In this document: positions 11,596-50,411 of the stretch, one piece after another
Layout: every line of letters begins with the position of its first letter
Position numbering within the stretch: position 1 is the stretch's first letter
Origin: Doris montereyensis
Lineage: Eukaryota; Mollusca; Gastropoda; Nudibranchia; Dorididae
Length of the DNA: 64,000 nt
Direction of reading: 5' to 3'
NCBI GenBank assembly: GCA_037039925.1
Contig: JAXRKP010000024.1
Coordinates: 362,501 to 426,500, forward strand
Notes under the pieces: model-generated
Told to the model about the DNA's origin: nothing
What the model saw: the letters and a program-made list of their open reading frames with translations, nothing else
Database searches by the model: none
Made by a program: the position numbers and the translations under genes

Positions 11596-14319
11596 CCTTG
11601 TACAGCAGAATTGCAACCACTTTCAGTATAATCCCTGTCTATCCAAAACACACAGTACTTCATAGACCAATCAACACATAGTTGCGTTTGTTTGTCCTTT
11701 TGATATTCATTTATTTTCCCTAGCATCTAGCTTTAGCCGCGAAAACAGATCACAGTCGCACGACGTGACCTCACTTTCTAAGCAGAAAGAGGAGGCAGGA
11801 TATGGTATTTTATGGTCATAACTTTCACTTTCTAAATTTAGGCAATATAAAATGAAAACAAATAAGCGGGGACTATAGATTCCATCCGCAGACGCTGGAT
11901 GCAAATCTAGTTCTAGACTTCAGCGGTGGTAATTCCGGTGCACAGTGAAAAGCATATGTGCATGAACGCAATAGTTTCTTTAAGAAAATACCACTTTTTA
12001 GAATCATTTAAACCTTTGACATTTGGAAACTAGAGTGGTGTGCCTTTGGTCTCGCAACATTTTAGATATTGAATGAAAAAGACGATCTGCACAGGTTTTG
12101 GGTGATTACATTCATAACTAAATGAGGAGATGAAAAAAATTGGGTCAAAATCCAGATGGGGTCAGTTCCATGGCAACCAAGGATGCAACAAACTTTTCAA
12201 TGATATAGGATGACTAGATTTTGATAGTTAGTCATAAAAAATGATATAAAAAGAAACCGAAACAAATCGCTTCAGAAAGTTATCCCTTCCTTAAGTGACA
12301 TTGACTGAATCATCATGCCCCTCCTCCCACTGAATGGATTTCATGTAAACCAACAAATATTTATAAACTAGCCGGGACTACAACCCAATGAGTAAAATAA
12401 AGTTCCTTCAAGGTCATTACAGCCCATAGAGCTGGAGCTTATCCCTGATTCAACAGCATGAAGTGAAACAGGTGATAATAATCATCTACTGGCCAGGACG
12501 CTAGATAGATGCAGGTTTTTACTCTCAAGCTAGTGCTTGTATCAATTGCAACTGGGTAAAGTGAGGAAAATGTGTGTTACGTGTCTTTCCCAAGGGATGT
12601 AACATTGGACCTAGCTTGGCTAGGATTCAAACCCGGGACCTCATGATCCCCAGTCCAGCAGCCTAACCACCTGGCCACTCAACCCAATATGGTCAGGCAG
12701 CAATTTAATTTCACATGTTGTTACACACTGAATTTTTCATAGAGATCGAATTGAAACATACTAAGGAGACAGTTAGATTCTGAGAGAAGGTCTTTTGAGT
12801 TCATCTATGAGCAGTGCGTATGTATGGCATCGGTAGCCAAGTGGTTAAACTGTAGGATTTGGGATCATGGGGTCCTGGGTTTCAATCCTGACATCTCCAC
12901 ACACGATCAAAGTGTAATTGGGTATCAGCATCAGCTGGGGAGTAGATCTACCACACCGGCATCCTGACAGCAGGTGATAGTTTTTTCACCTGATCCACTC
13001 TACGTTACAAAAACTGAAATAAACTCGGAGCCATGGACCATAGTGTGGCCTTGACAAAAAAAATTCATGGGCAGTTGGGGGGGTGTGTGTGTGTGTGTGT
13101 GTGTGTGATGAAATGGTTGATAAATTAAGGAGAAAAATTCATACTTTAACAATAAAGACTAAACCTTTTTTATTTGTAACTTATCAATTAGGCTAAACGT
13201 CATGATAAATATCATTATAATCTATGCGTCTCAATAACAGAACGTGTAAAAATTTACTAGGGATGGACAAAAAAAAGGAGGGGAGGGGGGGTGGATTGTG
13301 ATTTTATGATAATATTTCTGCTTTGAATTGCACTCCAATCAAACTCAATCAATTTCAAATGATTGATTTATAATTATAATATAAAAGGCATTAAATGCTA
13401 CAAAGTCAGTATCACCATGGGCTCTTATTAAGAAATCTAAGTTAACTTTGTACATCTCAACTTCAATAATAATTATAAAATAATAGAAACTAGATTTCTA
13501 GCTCTAGAAAGAGTTATATTCCAGCTATTGCTTAGAATTAAAAATAGTAATTTCAAATTCTAAGCCCCAAGTTCGGTGCAACTTTCAGTGTGTCTTAGAT
13601 TTAGATCTAATCTAGATTCGAGATCTAGCTCTATGTCTATCATCGAAAAAGTGAATGGGGTGGTCGGAGTATTCGTTTCTTTAAAGTGTTATTATTCACT
13701 TTGATGTCTAAACTTGTAGAGAGTGGGCAAGTGAATTTGAGAACCGATTTCCCACCCTTCCTCCATTATACCCCCACTCTCATGATATTGTTTATCACAA
13801 CACAAAATAGTTCCTCTAGCCATGCTTTGCTTTAGCTTTTGTAAAATTTGGTGTAAACAGTACATACATTAAAACTAGGATAATCATGTGTGCGTAAAAT
13901 GTCAAAATAGATCAAATCAACGTCATTGGGCCAAATGTAAACTGTTTGGGTTAATATTAAAACAAAAACAGTCAAAGCCTTCTTTGAAGCGATGGTGACC
14001 CAACCACACCTCTATGAGTACGCGTGAACATGCCGTTTGAGCAACACTGGGTCTGATTTTCGTTGCATATCTCTATTGGATGTTTGAAATTTATTTTATA
14101 CACTAAATCATCAATTTCATTTTAAAAATTAAGTTCCTCATACATCAACGCATCATAAAATAATGGCTTGAGCAACTTCAAAAAGTTTGTCAAGTAGATC
14201 TCGTGTGGGTCTATCATGACGCCGTTCAGCTTGGTCTGTGAGGCATGCATGCTTCTGTTTTATCAATCAACGATTGAAAAATTGTACTTACCTCCAACAC
14301 GATACATATTTGCCGACAT
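8250..14319 (-). CDS. MTA: MTA1/2/3-like NuRD subunit, 5' part (exons 1-3)
   Basis: This is the amino-terminal part of a metastasis-associated (MTA) protein, a nuclear scaffold subunit of the NuRD nucleosome-remodelling and deacetylase complex. Exons are 14292-14319, 9515-9582 and 8250-8343. Spliced, they encode [16 protein letters not shown], then [13 protein letters not shown], then [18 protein letters not shown] and LADKHH. This follows the start of vertebrate MTA1 ([34 protein letters not shown]), which is the beginning of the BAH domain. All splice sites are GT-AG and the phases match (1, 0, 1). The start is the first ATG; a second Met five codons on would also fit. The remainder of BAH and the ELM2, SANT and GATA-type zinc-finger domains are not found to the left and are presumed to lie outside the window. 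Paralogue assignment (MTA1, 2 or 3) is not possible; invertebrates usually have one gene. Confidence 0.9.
8344..9514. other. MTA intron 2
   Basis: 1.17 kb of intron. It includes an open frame on the minus strand (8550-8819, 89 codons) that resembles no family I know and has no splice context of its own. An A-run of 18 lies at 9170-9187. No exon recognised. Confidence 0.7.
9515..9582 (-). CDS. MTA: MTA exon 2 (BAH start)
   Basis: 68 bp between acceptor TTCAACAG and donor GTAAGT. It encodes [14 protein letters not shown] followed by IRRIEELNK, the most strongly conserved part of the MTA amino terminus. It ends in phase 0. Confidence 0.92.
10017..10300 (-). mobile_element. SINE-C, tRNA-derived
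   Basis: Minus-strand element with A-box TAGTCCAGAGG (complement 10276-10286) and B-box GAGTTCAAACC (complement 10234-10244). The body contains CCAAGGGATCTTAAACGTGC (plus orientation) and ends near TTTGGTAGGATT. Shares the body with copies at 5935 and 16450. Confidence 0.82.
11100..12325 (+). repeat. 1-kb dispersed repeat, copy 1
   Basis: Shares an ordered series of words with copies at 25.5 and 56.1 kb: ATCTAAACCTAGATTTACAA, AACAATGCCAGACTGTTGAA, CTAAATGAGGAGATGAAAAA, CATGGCAACCAAGGATGCAA, CAAACTTTTCAATGATATAG. Non-coding. Contains a (TA)18 insertion (11559-11594). Edges approximate. Confidence 0.8.
12399..12680 (-). mobile_element. SINE-A, tRNA-derived
   Basis: Minus-strand copy in MTA intron 1. 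A-box TGGCCAGGTGG (complement 12667-12677), B-box GGTTTGAATCC (complement 12623-12633). About 280 bp, ending at the shared AAAGTTCCTTC. Confidence 0.88.
12826..13061 (+). mobile_element. SINE-B, tRNA-derived
   Basis: Plus-strand SINE with A-box TAGCCAAGTGG (12834-12844) and B-box GGTTTCAATCC (12878-12888). The head resembles a Leu/Ser-type tRNA with a long variable arm, followed by a body of about 160 bp. Single copy in this window, so its boundaries are estimated. Confidence 0.75.
13083..13108 (+). repeat. (GT)13 microsatellite
   Basis: Simple GT run in MTA intron 1, just downstream of the SINE-B element. Confidence 0.95.
14292..14319 (-). CDS. MTA: MTA exon 1 (coding part)
   Basis: Nine codons plus one base, starting at the ATG whose complement is CAT at 14317-14319, and ending in GGAG before the donor GTAAG. 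It encodes MSANMYRVG and the first base of the Asp codon completed by exon 2. Confidence 0.88.
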
Positions 14320-14449
14320 ATCTGCGTGACTTGACGACAACTTTCACTAAATTAATCACATATATCATAGAGAATAATGAAGTATCCTTGGATGGCCTAG
14401 TTATATGAGACCAACCCCCAATCACCCCCTTCGAGACTGATCACGGAGT

Positions 14450-14520
14450 CGCCATTTCTCGGCCCTACTGTCTTCCTCTTTTCACATGTGACGTCATACG
14501 TCCTTGGCCAACGCGCGGTT
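14450..14520 (-). promoter_or_regulatory. probable MTA promoter with E-box/CRE
   Basis: About 170 bp upstream of the MTA start codon, a palindromic E-box CACATGTG (14483-14490) overlaps a full cAMP-response element TGACGTCA (14489-14496). TTGGCCAACGCGCG follows, a GC-rich patch in AT-rich surroundings. The position suits a core promoter. The transcription start is not visible and no TATA box was noted. Confidence 0.45.
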
Positions 14521-15239
14521 TTCAGCCTAATTGACGTTCGGACACTTCTTTGAACCATGGCAAACTAGGTATCAAATTAATCGGCATTTTTAAACTACCT
14601 TGAGATTTATCTACTCTCTTTAAAGAAAATTTTCAGTCAAAAGGACATTTTTCAGAGACGTGGTCGATATGAACAGATATGAACGAATGAACAGGGAGCC
14701 TTTGGTCCTCAGGATGATACCCTAATGAATGATGAAAGCATATTAAATTGGTTTCTTGTGTTCAAAAGTGGGTACACAAGAAATGAAGCAAATCAGAATT
14801 TGAAATATATTCATAGGATGGTTGTGTTGTTTTTATTTGGGTTTTTAAGTTGTTTTTTTCTGTTTGTTTGAGTGGATTGATTGAATGTTATGATATTAGT
14901 TTAGTTTTACTTTGTTTTATTTTGGGATTGGGGTTTCTGGTCGGTTGTTGGGTGGGGGTTGATGGGAAGGTGTCATTTACATCCATTTTTTTATCAAATA
15001 ATTCGAAGACGAAATAAAAGATTGTTAAAATCAACGTATAGAACTTGTGTCTATGAATGCGACAAACGCCTTGCCTTGACTATCTGTAATAAGATTTGAA
15101 ATGCTCCATCTTGGCATCCCCCCCCTTTATTAATGTTGCTCTTTCTCCGGTTTTGATCTCAAAGCAAAATAACTTGCAGTGATTGCGGGGGTGTTTATAA
15201 TGTGGAACAAAATGGAAGATAGCATGATATCAGTCTCAG

Positions 15240-15440
15240 GAGAGCTCAAGACATAGCGAGGCCTATGCGTCTGCTTTGTGCCTCGACCACCAGACAGCGA
15301 GGGAAAAGAGAGGCTCAACGGCTGAACGCCAGCGCGGCGTGTTATTCGTGCCTTCGCGAACTCGCGCAATGAGAACAAAGCAGCAAACTGAGACGGCTGT
15401 CGCGCCTGGTTCGACTGCCTTCCCACGAGACAACGAGTAA
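15240..15440. other. GC- and CpG-rich island
   Basis: About 200 bp with many CG dinucleotides (CGCGGCGTG, CTTCGCGAACTCGCGC, GACGGCTGTCGCGCC) in AT-rich DNA, roughly 0.9 kb upstream of MTA. A minus-strand open frame of 137 codons (15130-15543) crosses it but matches no family I know. Could be a distal promoter, an unannotated exon or an old insertion. Confidence 0.5.
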
Positions 15441-16449
15441 CTAGGCTACTACTGCTTGTACTACTATTAGACATGTGGACAATAAGAGTAAGAGGGTTAA
15501 AGAATAATAATAGGCCTACAAACAATGTAGTTCGCCCATACACTGCGTTTCGGTGGATAGTAAATTTTATTACGGTTCATTTAGTTAGTAGTATAAGTAT
15601 TCCTTTTGAAACTTGTGTTATCAAAATTTCCGTTTGAAAAATAAAAGAATGCATCAATGCATTTAAATTAAAAACAAAATTAACTTAGTTAATAATTAAA
15701 TCTTTAGATTTTAGGAGAAATGTACAAAAATTCAAAGGTGGGTAAATAAATAGTGCGGTGAAACAATATACAACAACAATTTTTTTTTTAAATAGAATAA
15801 CTGCAAATCAGTTTAGATTCACACACATTCATTAACTTATCATAAATCATTCACTCCCCATCCATCAATTTACATTTCTTAAACACTGTCGTTGATTGGT
15901 GTAAATACAAAATTATTACATTCGCAATTTCAAAACTTGAGTTGAGTTCATAGAGAAAGTAAAGCTTATAAATGACAATTGAATATAGTGGCATTTACTA
16001 AAGGCTAATGGAAAAAATGGCTTATTGTACCTACATTTAATTTAAGTCATTCGTTTTCATAGAGATTGATCAAGACTTCGTTGATGCATAGCTTTCAATA
16101 TTTTAAACAAAAGAACAACAAAAAAATACATTCATTTATTACTTTCTTCAGCATTACGCAGAGCCTGTTGTTTTCCTCTTGTATCGTGACATTTACCACA
16201 GTTAGAAAACACAGTCTGTAATCACTTCACTATCCAGATCTATGATCTATGTGGGGCTAATTTTTGCTTGTGTACGTAATGACGAGAGACGTGATGCAAA
16301 TATTTAATGCCAATAATGTATCTAGGCTACGTAAGACTTACATGTATTGCATTTCCAAGCGACATGCATAAACATGATCCTAGCATTTTGGATACAATTC
16401 CAAGTAAAAAAAATAATATTACAACTTTACAATTTTATCATCTTCATGG

Positions 16450-16690
16450 GGCAAGGGGAACTCGGTGGTCCATAGGCAAGGTGTCGGTATCTTCAACACA
16501 AGGTCGTAGGTTTACGCCCTAACAAGGTTGAAAAATGTTCTCGAATCTTTTCGAGTGAAATCTACCCCCCTGATCCAGGTAGGTGGACGATAAAGAGCAG
16601 GTCTCGTGTACAGATCACAACACGCTTTACACGTTAAAGATCCCTTGGCTGTCGGGCAAAATTAAAAATCCTATCAAAACAAAACAGATC
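16450..16690 (+). mobile_element. SINE-C, tRNA-derived
   Basis: Plus-strand copy: GTGGTCCATAGGCAAGG in the A-box position, AGGTCGTAGGTTTACGCCC in the B-box position, then GATCCAGGTAGGTGGACGAT and ACGTTAAAGATCCCTTGGC in the body. Confidence 0.72.
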
Positions 16691-17708
16691 AAATCATGTG
16701 GCAAACTTAATTGGGTGGTTTTGCTTTTGTTTTTACTATTCACTTCATGCTCTATTGCTTTCTCGTTTTGCCTCACCATAGCCTCCACATGTCCACATAG
16801 GACCTACAAATAATTTAACTTTAATATCTCTCTCAGGGTTTTATTAGAGCATGATATTGCAACAAAAAAAAAAACTGTTGAGGTTTCATTTTAAGCACAA
16901 CGTGTATGGTCTGATTCCCAAACAAACAAGAAGAAAAAGTCAAGTAAATTTAAGAGATGATCAGAATAGGTGCAGGCGGTAGCAATTTGGGGTGGGGCGG
17001 GGTGTGAAAGAGAGAGAGAAGGGGGGTAGACTAAACAGACACCATGAAGTAAGCGAGACAACTCAAATTATCGAGCAAATATGAGTACACAGAACTTGTT
17101 TCCCTTATCACGTGACCGTCTCGTGTGAACTGAACCGTCAGGGACCAAAAAATAAATCAAAATAATAATGCATACAGTAATAATAATAATAAGAAGAAGA
17201 CGAAGAATACATGTAATAATAACAAAGGAAATAACTCCACTGTTTTACAGTCAAAAGCAGAATAAAAAAAAATTTAACACTAATGACACTCAATGACAGC
17301 TGCAAATTTAGTTTACATATTTCCTAAGGTAAGAGAAAAACACTTGGCTACCTTCAAAGTTAAGTCTTTATATAGATTTATAAAAAAAAACCTGATCAGA
17401 CGTTAAGATCAGCTGCCGACATCTCTATCTTATTTTATTATTACACTTACAGTACATGTACTTGTATTTCTACATGCTAGAAGTGGTGCCGATATGCGAT
17501 CTTTTTCATAAGCGAGATAAAGTATTTTTTAAATTCATCTTTTTGACTACGGTAGTTCATAATATTTGTTTTCTTACATGAGAATGAAAGATACGTGCAT
17601 TTCAGTTGGTTTAAATACAATATGTGTATGTTTGATTGATTGATTGACATTTACTTCGTGCACCGATCTGGTTCAAAGTTAATATTAATAAGCATACAGT
17701 GTGTGCAT

Positions 17709-17855
17709 GCTTCATTGAAATTTACCCCGTTCACCATATGCAATGATCTCAGGGTGAATAAAGGATTGACAAGAAACAGCAAGATAAAAGATAAGAACAG
17801 AAAATGAAAGGATAGCAGTAGGAGGATCTACCAATAGCAACTGCCAATCACCCAC
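17709..17855 (+). repeat. 140-bp repeat copy
   Basis: CTTCATTGAAATTTACCCCG, TTCACCATATGCAATGATCT, CAGGGTGAATAAAGG, AAACAGCAAGATAAAAGATA, then GATCTACCAATAGCAACTGC. Confidence 0.8.
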
Positions 17856-18120
17856 GTGTGTGCATGAGTATGTTGTGTGTCTGTGTGAAGACTAAATACA
17901 TGACATGATGTATATTGTATGTGTAAGTATAACTAATGCCCACTTCTTCAATACTTACAGGAGAGCGTGTGCATGAGTATGTTTGTATGTGTGTGTGTGT
18001 GTGTGTGCGGAATGTGAATGTAATGTGTGAATTAAGCCCAATCTTTCAAGATACTGGCATGAACAATCTCAAATACTCAATAAGCAGGCCATCACCATGA
18101 TGAAAGTAAAAGAGACCTAA

Positions 18121-18552
<432 letters not shown>

Positions 18553-18604
18553 TGATGGGTGAGGGGGTGAGAGAGTTAATGCGTGAGAAAGAGAATGTAT
18601 ACTA

Positions 18605-19211
<607 letters not shown>

Positions 19212-19219
19212 AGATTCAT

Positions 19220-20480
19220 TCTCGTTTCATGAAATTGGTCCCCATCTATCAAACGCGGCAATTAACTTGTGATGGTGAATTAAGAAAGAACAGCAGGGTG
19301 AAAGATAAAAAGGATGAAAGTGAAAATGAAAGGGAACAAATTGTGATGTTAAATTAAGAAAGGACAGCAGGGTGAAAGATAAAAAGGATGAAAGGGAACG
19401 AATTGTTACATTGTATTTGTTTCATTGAAATTTACCCTGTCCGTCATATGCAGTGATCTGAGGGTGAACTAAGACTAAGACTAGAGTAATAGTAGTAGTA
19501 GTGGAGACAGCGAGAAAGATAAGTGAAATGAAAAGAGGAGGAAAGTAAAATCTACCAGAAGCGTCCAAATATGATGATTATCGTGATGGTGAAGTAAGAG
19601 GAAGCAGCAGGATGAAAGATAAACAACTTTTTTTTATGTTTCATTGAAATTTACCATGTCCATCAAGCCATCATATTATATGCATGCAGTGGTCTCGTGG
19701 TTAACTAAGAGTAATAGTAATACTAGTTATAGTAATAGTAGAACTAGGTGACAGTTTAAAATGAAAGGGAGAACATTATTTGTTTCATTGTAATTTACCC
19801 TGTCCATCATCTCTGCGGTGATCTCAGGGTGAACTAAGACTAGGACTAAGAGTAGCAGAAGGAACAAGATGAAAGATAAGCTTATGGAAAAAAATAGGAA
19901 AAGATCTACCAGCAGCATTCAAATGTGACGACTATCCTAAGAGAAAGCAGCAGGATGAAAGATAAATGAGAGTAAAATCAAAACGAAACAACACTATCAT
20001 CTGCGGTGATCTCAGGGTGAACTAAGACTAGGACTAAGACGTAGCAGAGGAAACAGCAAGATGAAAGATAAGCGAATGGATTTTTTATATATAGAAAAAT
20101 AAGATCTACCAGCAGCATCCAAATGTGACGACTATCATTATCATATGAGAAAACAGCAGGATGAAAGATAAATGAGAGTGAAATCAAAAGGAAACATTGT
20201 ATTTGTTTCATTGTAATCAATCCTGTCCATCACAATATGCAAGCAGTGGTCTCAGTCTCATGGTGGACTAAGAAGATGTAGAAAAAACAGCGAGGTGAAA
20301 GATAAGTGAAAGAGAGAGGAAAAAAGGAGAGTTAGAGTTACCAGCAGTCCACCAATCGTACATGAATAATAAAAAGAAAAATAAGACCTACCAAAAGGAC
20401 CCTCCTATGTTTCATTTAAATTGACCCCATCCACCATGACCTCAAGTTAAAGAGTAGGAAAATAAGACCTGTCAGTGTCA
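19220..20480 (+). repeat. cluster of about eight copies of the 140-bp repeat
   Basis: Copies begin near 19220, 19418, 19635, 19785, 19995, 20200 and 20408, with a partial one near 19330. Each has TTTCATTG(A/T)AATTTACC or its remains, the CGGTGATCTCAGGGTGAA core, CAGCAAGATGAAAGATAAG, and ATCTACCAGCAGCATCCAAA. All plus orientation and head to tail. Confidence 0.85.
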
Positions 20481-20554
20481 GCTGCATCCAAATGTGATGA
20501 TTATCGTGTGACGGTGAAGTAAGAGACAATGCATACAGCATAGGTGTGGTAGTT

Positions 20555-20705
20555 TGCCATTTACTTTTGGCGAGTCTGAATAGATCTAGCCACCCATTTT
20601 GCCATTGGGTCGACAGGATGGCCAGAAAAATGTGCGGACTGGGAATTTAACTCGGGCCTCCTGCGTAGTAGACGGACGCGCTACCGACTGAGCTACTTGC
20701 TACCT
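20555..20705 (-). mobile_element. SINE-D, tRNA-derived
   Basis: Minus-strand head with A-box TAGCTCAGTCGG (complement 20684-20695) and B-box GAGTTAAATTCC (complement 20642-20653), then a short body. The 5' and 3' acceptor arms do not pair, so this is a SINE head or tRNA pseudogene, not a functional tRNA. Confidence 0.72.
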
Positions 20706-22007
20706 GTGTGGAAACTAGTCAGATTGCTCCCCTAAACAGAAATGAATGGTCAGTCTCCATTTTAACTCATGCACATATATACCTATACTATAACTAACAT
20801 GGTATATGTATTAATGTATGAAAGGAACTTTTACTCGATTCTCTTTTTAAACCAATGTTAAATATCAATGTACATGTATTACTTCTATATTGAACTATCT
20901 TATAACCTTAATAAATACAATACATGAACAATAGATATAGATGTACATCAATACTACATTGTAGTCATAGTAGGCTTACATGTATATAATATATACATTG
21001 TTGTATATATGGATATACATGTATTCAATAAATCTACGATGAGATAACTAAAACCAATATCATATCTCTCGATTGAGTCAGGCTACTACTACTACTGTTG
21101 TATGGAACCTGATGCACTTTGACTCACTCGTTCAATTAGTACACATACTTGATATTTTTTGCATTGATGCAGAAGTTATTCATATTTTCTTTAAATCTGA
21201 AAAAATTAAGCCGAACCTCTTACTACGTTTACAGTGAATAAGAATATTTGTTTTTACTCTATGTGAAATAGTATGGTTTTGGTGAATATCTGCATCACGA
21301 AGTTAAAACTGAAATCAAAAGTTAAATGAAAGCATTTTCATTGTTGAAAATGAAATCACTTACTTAAGGCTTATGAATGAGCCATGAAGAAGTAAAGCTA
21401 AAGAGGACGCCTTGCTTGTTAAGTATTTAAAAATGTTAACCACTGTTCAGAATCCGCGTATATCTGGGTAAAGCAATAATACAGCACCCTGTACTAAAAT
21501 TTAAATAATATTCATTCTGAAAGCCCTCTGCCAGGTAAGCCATTTAGTCATAGAACTTAATACCTAGTTGAAAAATTATCTTATGTTCTTATAATTGGGC
21601 TCTCTTTAATTCAGCTTTTATATTTTAACTTATTTTTCTAGTTTGTTTCAATTCGATTAGGCCTTCATCTTTGTTAATGACTTTCATTACATTCTCTTTT
21701 CCTTTTTGAAAACAATGCAGTCCAAAAAACATCTTTTTGTAGTTATTTTGTACTCTAATTGTTATCTTATATCCACCTATCTGCAGAAGCTGACTTTTGT
21801 ATAGCCTTTTGAATTTTATAACATCTTCACATGAATTGATTTAGGCTTCAATTTTCTTTTACATTATTTCAATTTGACACTAGGATATTTTATTTACTGA
21901 GGAGCTATTTCAATCTGGAGGAGGGAAAATGTTTTATTTGCTCACTCCTACGTTAGGTGAATTTTTAATAAAATAACTCAATACGCCTTTGCCCAATCGT
22001 AGCAAGC

Positions 22008-22293
22008 AAAAGTTCCTGCAAGGTCAGTAAGGCCCATAGAGCCAGAGCGTATCCTGGTTTTTATGGCGTGAAGCGAAACAGGTGATGATAACCACCTCCT
22101 GAAGAGGACACTAGTCTCATGCAGGTATGTTTAATCCCAAGCTAATGCTTTTACCCATTTGCACCTGGGTCAGTAGGGAAAATGCGTGTTAAGTGTTTTT
22201 CACAAGGAACACAACGGCATGTCCAGCTTAGCCAGGATTCGAATCCGGGACCTCATGATCCAAAATCCGGCAGCTTAACCACGCTGCCACCAA
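22008..22293 (-). mobile_element. SINE-A, tRNA-derived
   Basis: Minus-strand copy with an intact B-box GGATTCGAATCC (22235-22246) and A-box TGGCAGCGTGG (22279-22289). Body words such as GCAAGGTCAGTAAGGCCCAT and GAAGCGAAACAGGTGATGAT match the other copies. Confidence 0.88.
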
Positions 22294-22715
22294 TGCTATT
22301 TTGATTGTAGTGTAAGGTAAAATCAAACCTTTGATGTCAATGTTTATTTGTATAATTTTTGATAATGTAATTAACAAATGAAATAAACAGAATGATAAAT
22401 AACGTAAGTCATACATTTTACACTTTATTTCACTCACTCATAAGTTTGAGATTACACTAATCTACTTGGTTTAAATGAACATTGATTACCTGTTTTTGCT
22501 ATGCTCCACACACAAACCAATAATAAGACAGGAGTGAAGTGAAGTGAAAACTTGACAATATAGAATTCAAACAACTGCTACTATCTTAATGCTTAATAAT
22601 ACGTAACCAATCACCATGGAATTAAATGGTAATTTAACAACAAAAAAATAGAAGTGCTGTTACAACTTAATCTAAGTAATGTAATTGATTTTGTAGAATG
22701 ATTATTTATTTGTTT

Positions 22716-22860
22716 GCTTAGGTGGAATTTACCCTGTCCACCATTTGCAGTGATCTCACCATGAATTAAAAGTAAACAGCAAGATGAAAGGATTAGTAAA
22801 AGAGTGAAAGGAAAGAAGTGAGACCTACTAACAGCACCCACCATCCGCCCACTTGTAGAA
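22716..22860 (+). repeat. 140-bp repeat copy
   Basis: GGTGGAATTTACCCTGTCCA, CCATTTGCAGTGATCTCACC, AAACAGCAAGATGAAAGG, then GAGACCTACTAACAGCACCC. It lies just downstream of the presumed CCT4 poly(A) site. Confidence 0.8.
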
Positions 22861-22982
22861 TGCATCTAAGTGTCACCTATAACTACAAGGAGCGCAGACA
22901 ACAGTCATTTCACACCAGGAGCAAAGAAGATAATAGACACAGTGACATAATTAAGTCAAGGCAAAGTATTGATTCAAACTGA

Positions 22983-22988
22983 TTTATT
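22983..22988 (-). terminator. candidate CCT4 polyadenylation signal
   Basis: AATAAA on the minus strand, about 410 bp past the candidate CCT4 stop codon. It is a canonical hexamer, but the sequence is AT-rich, so chance occurrence is possible. Confidence 0.3.
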
Positions 22989-23398
22989 TGTAAAATGCAA
23001 AGCACATAATCACAGACTTAAACTAGGTCAAATAATGTTAGATGAAAAATTCACTCAGAAATCAACAACTTGCTTACCACACAAACAAAGAGTCAGCGAC
23101 AGTACAATACATTCCTCATAGATTTGCTTAGCAAGGGCAACTAATATTGATAGAACTCATGTATCTTTAAAGCACTGATTGTTCCCCTCTGATCTATATC
23201 AAAAGCAGACAGTCTCTGCTAAGAGGGAGAAGAAAAAAGGAAAAGAAAATAACAACACAGACAAACAAAGTAAAAGAAACAGTACGTATATATATATGAA
23301 AACCATGATAAAAAAAGTTGATCCTGGGCAAACGAATGGAGATAATGCAGACATAATACATAATGCTGGCCTTGCGATATCCTTGTTTCACCTGAAGG

Positions 23399-49442
<26,044 letters not shown>

Positions 49443-49600
49443 TTTTTTGGAATACAATCTGATAATACGATTAAATAAACCGATGAAAGAAGATTTTGGA
49501 AAGACACAACCTGGTTGGCACGGTCACTAACGACATAAACACCGGATGCCGGTACTTTTGGAATTCCAAGATGGCAGCTTCCGTTGCAGTGATCAGAACA
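49443..49600 (-). promoter_or_regulatory. probable CCT4 promoter and 5' leader
   Basis: About 130 bp upstream of the CCT4 ATG, the minus strand has an ETS-type ACGGAAG (plus CTTCCGT at 49578-49584). Just beside it is a YY1-type GCCATCTTG (plus CAAGATGGC at 49567-49575). This pair is common in TATA-less housekeeping promoters. The exact transcription start is not visible. Confidence 0.4.
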
Positions 49601-49601
49601 T

Positions 49602-49945
49602 TTTAAAAGTATGGATGGTTGTAGGCATGTTTGGAAAAGAAACAAAACTCTTCTAGGATACGCACTAGTCTTGTATTTCTTTCTTACATGTGTAATAATC
49701 TGTTAGATTAAAATACTTATAAATATTCAATAACTGAAGCATATAGGTTTGAAGATATTGTCTATTTTTCCCCACAGACTCTTTCTATTCACGCAGTCTT
49801 CTTCGTATTCTTCTTCATAATAAATACTGACTGACCTGACATCTACATGAATGCGTGAATTCGAATGTAACCACCATTAATAAAATTATTATGATTTTAA
49901 GCGAAGGATTTCCTATTTATGCTTGGGCATTCAGCGTTATTACGT
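49602..49945. other. intergenic, upstream of CCT4
   Basis: AT-rich spacer between the CCT4 promoter and a SINE. Nothing recognisable. Confidence 0.6.
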
Positions 49946-50190
49946 AAAGTTCCTTGACAGCACATGGAGCCGGGGCTTATCCTGGTTTCAATAGCATGAA
50001 ACGAAACAGGGATAAAAAATACCTCCTGGCCAGGACGCTAGTCTGACGCAGATTTTTTACTTCCAAGCTAGGTAGAGTGGGGGAAATGTGTGTTAAAGGT
50101 TTTTCCCAAGTAAAACAACATCAGACCTAGCTTTATCAGGATTCGAATCCGGAACCTAGTCCGGCAGCCTAACCGCTTGGACACCGACAC
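49946..50190 (-). mobile_element. SINE-A, tRNA-derived
   Basis: Minus-strand SINE with B-box GGATTCGAATCC (50139-50150) and A-box TGTCCAAGCGG (complement at 50173-50183). The 3' body ends at AAAGTTCC (49946). Other copies lie at 12399, 22008 and (partial) 30637. Confidence 0.85.
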
Positions 50191-50411
50191 CCCTTTTAGT
50201 GTTATTGCTAGGACTTATTTCTGCTGACAGTTTGTTTCGCGGTCTCATTGCAATAGATTGAAATGAGTGCGCATGTGACAATCGATAGGACGATAGATAC
50301 AATTCTTTTCAAGGCTTTTATGTACTGTGTACTCGTTGATTTACTTTTTTGTATGAAGTTTTTGAATGGTCTGTCTACTTCAATTTGTCCTCTTCGAATA
50401 TGTTATTCGAG

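Larger units (their letters stand above)
9583..14291. other. MTA intron 1
   Basis: 4.7 kb first intron. It holds one SINE-C copy (10017-10300), a copy of the 1-kb dispersed repeat (about 11100-12325), a SINE-A copy (12399-12680) and a SINE-B copy (12826-13061). The rest (10300-11100, 13110-14290) is AT-rich sequence in which I recognise no gene. Confidence 0.7.

Noticed and set aside
20640..20705. Functional tRNA gene on the minus strand
   Set aside because: A and B boxes are present, but the acceptor stem does not pair and a SINE-like body follows.
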